Of a stretch of DNA of 64,000 nt, positions 56,829 through 64,000 are shown in pieces. Position 1 is the stretch's first letter. Each line of letters begins with the position of its first letter. The translations under genes and the position numbers were made by a program. The notes below the pieces were generated by a model that did not search any database, was not told the DNA's origin, and was given only the letters and a program-made list of their open reading frames with translations. Origin of the DNA: Jacaranda mimosifolia (Eukaryota > Streptophyta > Magnoliopsida > Lamiales > Bignoniaceae); assembly GCA_018894105.1 (NCBI GenBank), contig CM032118.1:29492690-29556689 (forward strand), given 5' to 3'.

Positions 56829-58147
56829 TATATATTGCTTTGACCTTTAGTTCTTCTATATAGTGGGTAATGTTTGTGATTCATACGTGCTTAGGTTGGA
56901 ACCACTCATTTTAGTTCTATCATGTATTAATGTCATGCTTGTTTATATTTCCTTAATGATGAAATTGATGTTTGAAGCACTAGTGTCTTCATCTGGTGTT
57001 TTTTTTGGTCCATTGTGCCTGTGTATATGACCTTCACAGTCTTATGCTATAACTTTTTTTCCTATAGAGCTTGCCTCTACTGAGTATATTTTTTCTATTT
57101 TTGTGCTTCTCTTATTGGTAAATGCCAATGATGCTGTATGTTTGGTTTAGACTACAAATTTTAGGAAGGTAGCATTGCCTTAATACAATGTGGTAGGAAT
57201 TTTACAAAGCAGAAGCTAGGAAAATGCTTAATTTTTTAATCATCAATCTGTCAAGCAGCATATAGCGGAAATATGAATTAAAGAAACACTCATCTAGACT
57301 TCAATCTAAATGAGATTGAAGTCTTAGGAAGGAAACAATGATCATTGACAGAGACGAATGGTTTCCATGACCACAACACGTTGCTAGTGAGATGTATTTA
57401 GCAGTTCATTAATTTGTCTAAATTAATCTTTAAGCTTTTGTACCTGCACCAAGGGACCATTTAGATAGGCCGAAATGAGAAAGAGATAAAATATTCTGTA
57501 TTAAATAGGAGGGGAAAAATGAAAGCCAAATATCCTTTTAAGCCCAAAGCATAAACATTTCTTTCAGAAAGCTTGGCAAGCCTTTTGTTCCATAGTGTAC
57601 CATCTAAAAGGCCAGTTAGTCTTCTATCAGTTGTTGGAACACTGCCCACAACACTTATTTCCTTAATACTGCCAAAGAAAATTTAATTTTAATAATTAAA
57701 CATTACTTAGTTTGATAAAAATATTTTGACAAAGTGTATATAAATTTTAAAAGTATATATTGGTTAACGTTATAAATAGAATTTTAATTCTATTAGAACT
57801 TGATTTTTAGCGTATTGTTTCTCAAAATTATATATCTTATATTTAACTTCTTGTGAAATGCTATTTTTATAAAAAAAAATTATTATTTGCCAAACTCATG
57901 GTAAATCACAAATAGATACGACTTCTTGTTTTTCTAAAAAATCTGCTAATTGTATCATATAATTTTTTTCAATGGATAAAAGTTTATTAGTGTGGATGTT
58001 TAAATAAAAATTGGTAAGGACAGAGCGAAACTATCCAGTGCAATTACAAATTATTCTACAAATTAAATCAATAGCATAATTGACGAGCAAGATGATTGAA
58101 ATATATGATTTTATTCCTAAAGATGAAAACCATGGGATACACACAAA
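56829..58147. other. Noncoding part of the second Harbinger region
   Basis: No recognisable domain is present, only short chance frames. 57660-58060 is strongly AT-rich. Confidence 0.5.
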
Positions 58148-58162
58148 TTACATGGTTTGACA

Positions 58163-58194
<32 letters not shown>

Positions 58195-58370
58195 ATTAAA
58201 CAGACATACTTTGGACAATTAGAAGTGGACAAAGCACCATTGGCTTTCATGTGCGCCCTCTACAACTAAATTACATGTTTTGACAAATATATATATATAT
58301 ATATATATAAATAGACTTTGGCGAATTGAGGCGGGCAAAGCATCGTTTGCTTTCATGTGTGGCCTCAACT
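58148..58370. repeat. Duplicated segment with TA microsatellite, period about 120 bp
   Basis: AATTACATGGTTTGACAAA, a long TA run, ACTTTGGACAATTAGAAG and TTGGCTTTCATGTG are followed by a second set: AATTACATGTTTTGACAAA, a TA run, ACTTTGGCGAATTGAGG and TTTGCTTTCATGTG. It lies about 370 bases before the Myb/SANT-like gene, so it may be part of its promoter. Confidence 0.85.
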
Positions 58371-58735
58371 TCAACTATGCTATGATAATGCTGCCCAAAT
58401 ACCATAGGCCATGCCCGTGATATTCACTGACATATAGAATCATGCAAAAGCTCACATTTTTCTTCTATCAAGATTCTTAGCGGGTTTATTTTCGGCTTTG
58501 CACCAGAGGTGTATGCAAACTCCCGTGACTTCTTCTTTCATCTTCGGCTACCATTTGCCATCAAATTTGACTACCTGAATAACCACTGAATGTGAAAGCA
58601 TGCCTTGTGTCAGTACCCAAATGATACACTTGAAATGTCATGCGAATTACCCTAGCTATTTATATTTCTTATTCGGTGTTGGAACTCTTCTATATGCATT
58701 CAGACTACCCAAATAGATAGACACACATAACAGAA

Positions 58736-59617
58736 ATGGCTCCAAGAAACCCCCGCACTCAGGAACAAGTATTACACGCTGCACCATGGGACAAGCAATT
58801 TGATGAGCTCATCAGTCGACTAGCAGAGTATGCTCATATGGATGGGAGATCTCTCGGCCTCGCCGATGTTGATGTCATCCGATTGTGCATCCTTTGTGTT
58901 AATGCAAAGTTCAGGGCTAGCTTGAAGTACAAGGACGGTAGAATGCAATTTAAGGCACTGCAACACAGGCACAACGTCTTTGGGTTTTTAATTTCTCTAG
59001 ACTCAGTTACTTACGATGAGGAGCTGAATATAGTGCAAGCCAAAGCTTATATCTGAGATTATATTACCATGGCAATATTTAATTTGCGCACCACTCTATA
59101 ATTCTTTTTTCCTACCATCCTTATTTGGGTGTGTAAGAATATTTAATATTTTTCTTGGCATTGTAAAAGTTCCTAATATTGGAGGCATACGTGATGAAAT
59201 GAAAGGCACATTGGTCAGAATTATGTGACATCTTCGGCCCCCCCTAAGCTGGTTAATCTATTTGGGGAGACCAACATAATTCAAATTTCTGATGACAATG
59301 GAACTAGCACAACTCCACTCGTAAGCACCAATGCAACAATTCCGAATGCTATCCAATATGATTTGACATCTTCTTTCTAGAGTAATTTGGAGAAAGAATA
59401 TGGCAAGGATGATACATTTGAAGAATCAGTGAAGTTCACCAATCCGAATTTGCCTTCAATTCTAGTTGCCAATCCTTTCTCTTACCATAACGATGGATTG
59501 TGGACAGAAGACGATGATTGGGAAATGTTTGGTTTGTTTAAGCCATCCCTGGCAGGCACTCCATCAAGCTCCTATGCATCTTCCTCAAACGCACCCACCA
59601 GCCGTGGCAAGAAGTGA
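58736..59617 (+). pseudogene. Harbinger Myb/SANT-like protein (plus strand), broken
   Basis: The reading starts at ATG 58736 (MAPRNPRTQEQVLHAAPWDK). The domain-like text runs DELISRLAEYAHMDGRSLG, DVIRLCILCVNAKFRASLKY, FKALQHRHNVFGFLISLD, then VTYDEELNIVQAKAYI, stop, DYITMA. The order resembles the Myb/SANT-like domain of plant Harbinger accessory proteins. The TGA at 59054-59056 stands where tryptophan is usual. An intron of about 100-150 bp is likely, then a C-terminal part with SELCDIFGPPKLVNLFG-like text, a stop at 59379-59381, and an open end (59387-59617) with VKFTNPNLPSILVANPFSYH, EDDDWEMFGLFKPSLAG and a serine-rich tail. It would bind element DNA. It is closer in pattern to the SANT-like gene at 24875 than to the one at 61274. 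Confidence 0.62.
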
Positions 59618-61273
59618 TGTATAACATTTTCATGGTTTTTTTTTCTTTGTGGACATTATAATCATGACTTTTTATGGTTATGTACCCCGTTCTATGTTCG
59701 AATAAGCGGCAGTAACATTAACTAGCTATAGGTTAGTTTTAGCCGTTGCTAGTGTGTTCGTTCCTACGCGTCTATGTCCTGTTAGTTTGAAGCTATTTTT
59801 TTCTCCATCTAAATTTTATCTCATTCAAAGGAGACTTTAACAAGAAGATTTTTTTAATTCTTCAACTAGACCAAAATGAATTTCTTATTAAGTACCCTGT
59901 TGTGTTATTTCTTCTGCCAACAGGCTTAGTGAGGTTGGGGTGGGAGTGGGCCTCGGGTTCAAGTTAGCATGATTTTTCACCACCACTACTTTTTATAGAT
60001 ATATTTTTCTTGTACTCAATTCAGATACATACTTACACACATATATATATGTATATATTTAGCACTCTATTTAATTATATTCTGTGTTTGAATGTGACAA
60101 TGCCCCACCATTGGAACGCATGCTTTATATATGCCATTTCATTTCATCATATGTAAAAGGTCCACACTTTCCTAAATAACCATTTTATATAAAAAAAATC
60201 AGGTTAATTTGCTGCATGGTATACATTTGCAAGTTTATTCCTTCTTAAATTGGTTTCACTATGAAAAACTTTAGAAAATTAATTTTTTATTGATTTAGAA
60301 AACTTTAGAAAATTGATTTCACTACGAAAAACTTTTGGCACGCGCCCAAAAATGTGAGTGGTTGTGATTTTTTATAGATAAAATAACTATTATGCCCTTA
60401 ATATATCACAGGGGGGTAAACCTCTCATTTCGTATAACACAAGGGGGTAAAAAGATTTTTGCACAATATATATATTATGTTATTCAAATTTTATATGCAT
60501 ATATGTATATATATAATTTTATATGTATGTGATTATATATATGCTTGTATATAATTTGTTATATCATTATATAGTATTTGATTTATATAAATATGCTATA
60601 TATTTGCTTCTAAATACGTTGCATAGCAAGCCGAAGCATACAGAAATAGTTGATTTTATTTTATTTGCTTTCTGGCACATGTCGTTTATATACCTTAATT
60701 AGTAAGCAATATTCTTATGTATTTAATTTCCTTTTATTTTACAATTATATTGTATTTCAATCACTTTTTCTCTCTCGTTAAGGACAGATCATTCACGCAA
60801 AGATTAGTTGGTTTATTAACAGAATTCCTTACCAGTGATCCTGAGAAGTTAATCTCATACATTTTTTTCTAAATGCACGAAGTCGTGGGGTGGAGCCTCG
60901 CCACTTATTTTACACAACCTAAACACCAACCACCAAATCAAAGTATCACACAAAATAAATGCAACATGCACCAAATATGATCAAAAAACACAAATTACAT
61001 AACCATACGCCATATAGTCACATGAGTGATAGTTTCGGGCATTACCCTAGCCATGATCAGAAGCAAGAAATGTCTAAGTTTTGACAACACAAACCTATAA
61101 ATGCCCAAATAGATACCAACCAACCATATGTAGTTGCATATTCCCATACAAAAAAGTAAGTACTCCAAAATGCCAAAAGTAATGCCAATAACACATCATA
61201 GCATTTACTTAGAATGATAATGGCAATAACCTTAAGGGAAACGTACATAACCAGATAGGATCAAACGAACATA
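59618..61273. other. AT-rich stretch between convergent Harbinger genes
   Basis: Noncoding. AGAAAACTTTAGAAAATT-type repeats occur at 60265-60330, and GGGGGTAAA occurs twice (60411-60420 and 60443-60452). If two Harbinger elements meet here the boundary must be in this interval, but I could not find a convincing TIR. Confidence 0.45.
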
Positions 61274-62216
61274 TCAAGCCCTAGCCTCATTGTTCATCCC
61301 CCAAAAAGCTTCCATATCCATTTTGTTCCTAGCTAGGTGATGAGTTGCCTTGACTTGGTCATCCAAAGACAAGTCTGGGATTTCAGCAATAGCTTCAAAT
61401 AGAGATGTTCTCATTGTAGAATCCAAATCAAGAGGCGACGATGCTGGTTGGAAGAGCTTATCAGCAATAATTCCAAGAGTTGTTTTGGTGTCTTCGAGTA
61501 TGCTTCCCACCGCATTATCAAAATCAATGATCAGCGGATCGATCCTCTTTCGCTTACCAGATGATGATGCCTTTTTCTTAGGACTAGATCCAGACGATGG
61601 AGTGGCCAATACAGCATCATATTCTATATTAATACCTATATAAGTTGCACTAGTAGGCTCGACATTATCAGTTGACTTCTCTCCATCATTAGCTTGCGAA
61701 CCATGCAACATCTCTTGAACAATATTTACCATCGAATAACTGATCTCCAGTAGCCATGTCATTTCCGAAGATCTCTACCCAATTGTTATACCACAGGTGA
61801 GGCTTCTCTCAAAGCTTTGTTGCATCAGGTTGCACCTAACACAACATTTTAATAATCATCAATGGTATTAACGGGCAAATATAATAGTATTGGTACATAT
61901 TACAAAAAGATGATATGGAAAACACTAAAGTTTGTGCCTTAACGTACTCAGCCCAAACTACTTCAGACTCCATAATGATCATATTGGTATTGGGGTCCAT
62001 ACATGCTCCACCACATCCACTAAGCCCAATTATGCCCTTCAGAGTCGAATACGTCTTCTTCCAAACTTGCAACTTAGATTTTATATGTTTAACAAGAATT
62101 CCACTACACGGAGAGTTGTCGGCCATCATTGACTCCAGTCTCACCATATAACCACCCTTGAATGAGCCATCACATTTCCAACCACTTGCCCACAAGTGCT
62201 TAAATGCCTGCATCAA
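61274..62216 (-). pseudogene. Harbinger Myb/SANT-like protein (minus strand)
   Basis: Exon 1 (62216 to about 61947) reads MMQAFKHLWASGWKCDGSF, GGYMVRLESMMADNSPCSGI, HIKSKLQVWKKTYSTLKGII, GLSGCGGACMDPNTNMIIM and VVWAEYVKAQ, the typical Myb/SANT-like domain with its conserved tryptophans. An intron ends GTTAG near 61836. Exon 2 resumes VQPDATK, has a TGA, then YNNWVEIFGNDMATG. A frame shift near 61760 leads into an open end of 162 codons: SSPKKKASSSGKRKRIDPLI (basic, possibly a nuclear signal) and a helical C-terminus that contacts the transposase in related proteins (ADKLFQP, ATHHLARNKMDMEAFW). It lies about 370 bp downstream of the transposase on the same strand. Only a stop and a frame shift separate it from an open gene. 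Confidence 0.85.
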
Positions 62217-62582
62217 AGCCTCCTCTTCTTAATGAGTCCAAAACCGTGGTGGACTAGTGGAAGTCTTATTTGACCTATCAGTGCTGCGAGAAAAGCAACC
62301 ACTTTGTGCCATGACCTGTGCCATTAAAGATAAAAAATGGTCAAACACAAATTATTGAAAATAAGTATTTTGCACATTACTCAGTTTCATAATGCACCTT
62401 AAAATGAAAACCACCTAATGCAATCATACATAATCAAATACACAACAAGGCAACAAGTTTGAAAAAACTAGTTAAAGTTGTACATCCAAAACACGTCATA
62501 ACTCAACACAAGTATATATAAGAAAGGACGTATATAGTAATTAAGGTTTGTAAACAATGTTAAATACTAAAGTCTATAATAT

Positions 62583-63970
62583 TTAAGATCCAAAGACAGT
62601 GCGAGCTCCTCTCCAAGAATGGTACATATTAGTAGCTAGGGAATCACGCCAGTAGATCCACTCAAAAGATGTCTCAATCGTGTCAACATGATCAATGTCT
62701 GCTGGTTCAGGGCCCCCGTGGGATTCAAGTAAAGTGTCTTCAATAGGGTCGAGGGCCATATTTGTGCGGATGTAGTTGTGAACAAGTGCACATGCTAAAA
62801 TAATCATGTTTTAGGTTCTAATGGGATAATAAGTGGTGCTCCTTAAAACTGACCACCGTCCCTTCAGAAGTACAAATGCCCTCTCAACTACATTTTGTGT
62901 CTTAGCATGCTTCATGTTGAAATATTCACGCGGGCTTGGGGGTGCCAATGCTCCATCACTCTAATCATCAAGGTGGTATCTGATGCCACGATATGGAGTC
63001 AAAAATCCTTCACAGTTGGTATACCCAGCATCACATAGATAGTAATTCCTGCCAAACATAATCGAAGTTAGCTTACAAGGAATGTGGGTAGCACACAAGA
63101 TAGACAAAGAACTTTACTATGCATATAGTAACATCACACCAATTGGCACTCTAAGGCTGTTCGGCTTGTTAACTGTTGCTCGTAACACTCTACTATCTAC
63201 AACAGACCCCTCCTATCCAATAAGAATATATATGAAGTTCATCTAACAATCGCAAACCCCAAGAACATTCACTGCAATGTCACATTTCCTAGACCGATAG
63301 CGTGTTTGTTCACTTGCTGGTACACGCACCTTAATATATGTGCCATCAAGGGCACCAACACATACCTACAAATTAAAATAATGCAATTCAAATGAGTGTC
63401 CCTCACATAGTATTGTATCATGATTACATATACCCAACTGTTAAGCACACTTACCTTAAAGCATCTCCATGTTTCATTAGTACAATCCTCTTCAACGGGT
63501 TAAGGTTCAACAAGGAGCAGGAGACTAATTTTGATAACTGCTTTCAAACATTGTTTGAAATACTTGCTAATTGTATGACCGAATCTCTTAAAGTCATGCT
63601 TCGCAATTATATTCTTTTTATGATGTGCTAGGATAGAAAGAAAGACTGCGACTTTTTCAAGGATGCCAACAAATTTTTCATTTTTCAACCCCCATACATG
63701 CTCCATCAAATAACAAAGCCTCCAAAAGGCATTTCTATCCATACGCAAGTTATTCACACATGCCTGATCATCTAATTCCACAATCTCTCTAAGGTGTTTT
63801 GATTGATCCAGCATCTTACATATCACACTCCACTGTCTTCGGACCCGACTCCTTCTTCGACCACGACTTCCATAATATGTAATGAAAGCTCGATAAATCA
63901 AACAAATGCAAATAATTCTTCGCACCAAAACATGTAAGTCCAGATCAAAATACGAATTTTTGTATTCCAA
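62583..63970 (-). pseudogene. PIF/Harbinger DDE transposase, nearly open
   Basis: The N-terminal exon (63970 to 63455) is open: RRRSRVRRQWSVICKMLDQS, MDRNAFWRLCYLMEHVWGLK, VAVFLSILAHHKKNIIAKHD and HTISKYFKQCLKAVIKI. An 89-bp intron (63366-63454) with GTAAGT and TGTAG ends follows. Then come [20 protein letters not shown] with the first aspartate, [32 protein letters not shown], a second intron ending GGCAG near 63053, NYYLCDAGYTNCEGFLTPYR with the second aspartate, GIRYHLDD, and TQNVVERAFVLLKGRWSVLR with the glutamate 48 residues later. It closes with SWRGARTVFGS and TAA. Four in-frame stops (63243-63245, 63213-63215, 62961-62963, 62811-62813) each look one C:G to T:A change from a sense codon. 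The catalytic triad is intact. This is the best-preserved coding sequence in the window. Confidence 0.92.
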
Positions 63971-64000
63971 TCCATGTGATTCGCCTACAACAAATCTAAG

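Larger units (their letters stand above)
55055..64000. mobile_element. Second PIF/Harbinger region, right end outside the window
   Basis: TTA (55052-55054) is followed by GGCACGTTTGATTGTGGATA, similar to the Harbinger TIR at 19079. Inside are a GRF-finger plus transmembrane gene and a Myb/SANT-like gene on plus, then a Myb/SANT-like gene and a DD48E transposase on minus. No matching right TIR is visible before 64000. Either this is one element of 9 kb or more with convergent genes, or a minus-strand Harbinger beginning between 59618 and 61273 lies next to, or inside, an older GRF-carrying one. Confidence 0.55.

Noticed and set aside
60340..60460. GGCACGCGCCC and GGGGGTAAA segments as a Harbinger or MULE terminus
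   Set aside because: No matching inverted partner or target duplication could be found.
1..64000. CRISPR array, rRNA, tRNA or bacterial operon signals
   Set aside because: Nothing of this kind was seen; the tandem arrays have no spacer structure and belong to plant retrotransposons.

Overview
The window looks like a transposon-rich intergenic stretch of a flowering-plant nuclear genome. It is AT-rich, every recognisable coding sequence but one belongs to a plant transposable-element family, and almost all are broken by stops or frameshifts. I see no rRNA, tRNA or CRISPR and no intact host gene. The only coding piece that does not look transposon-derived is a terminal exon at 53846-54093 on the minus strand.

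Layout, left to right. 1-4267 is the 3' half of a Ty1/copia element on the plus strand (broken pol, then a 2.2-kb 3' LTR). 4268-7032 holds a Tourist/Harbinger-type MITE and a minus-strand Ty3/gypsy gag with its LTR and leader. 7038-17261 is a structurally complete copia element of the same family as the first. It is on the minus strand, with two 2.2-kb LTRs, an initiator-Met-tRNA type primer site and a perfect ACTTC target duplication, and it lies in older gypsy sequence that resumes at 17267-18785 as integrase C-terminus plus a chromodomain-like tail. A MITE splits that gypsy sequence.

19079-29938 is a 10.9-kb PIF/Harbinger DNA transposon with imperfect TIRs and ATT duplications. It carries a Myb/SANT-like gene, a DD47E transposase gene and a third gene with a GRF zinc finger followed by a transmembrane segment. 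A 1.2-kb hAT-like element is nested near its left end.

31426-51546 is a cluster of three decayed Ty3/gypsy elements (A plus, B minus, C plus) that share an unusual plan: about 0.26-0.33-kb LTR, gag, aspartic protease, then no reverse transcriptase or integrase, but tandem-repeat arrays. In A and C there is also a related antisense reading frame. A solo copia LTR (32795-35024) sits inside the gag of A and a second copy of the MITE (37833-38421) inside its 3' region.

51547-55051 is mostly noncoding, with a higher-order tandem repeat, the orphan exon and a CACTA-like fragment. From 55055 to the right edge lies a second Harbinger-type region. It again has a GRF-finger plus transmembrane gene and a Myb/SANT-like gene on plus, and facing them a second Myb/SANT-like gene and a DD48E transposase on minus; its right end is outside the window.

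The most novel-looking signals are the association of a GRF-finger/transmembrane gene with two separate Harbinger regions, and the gag-protease-only gypsy family with tandem arrays and an antisense ORF.
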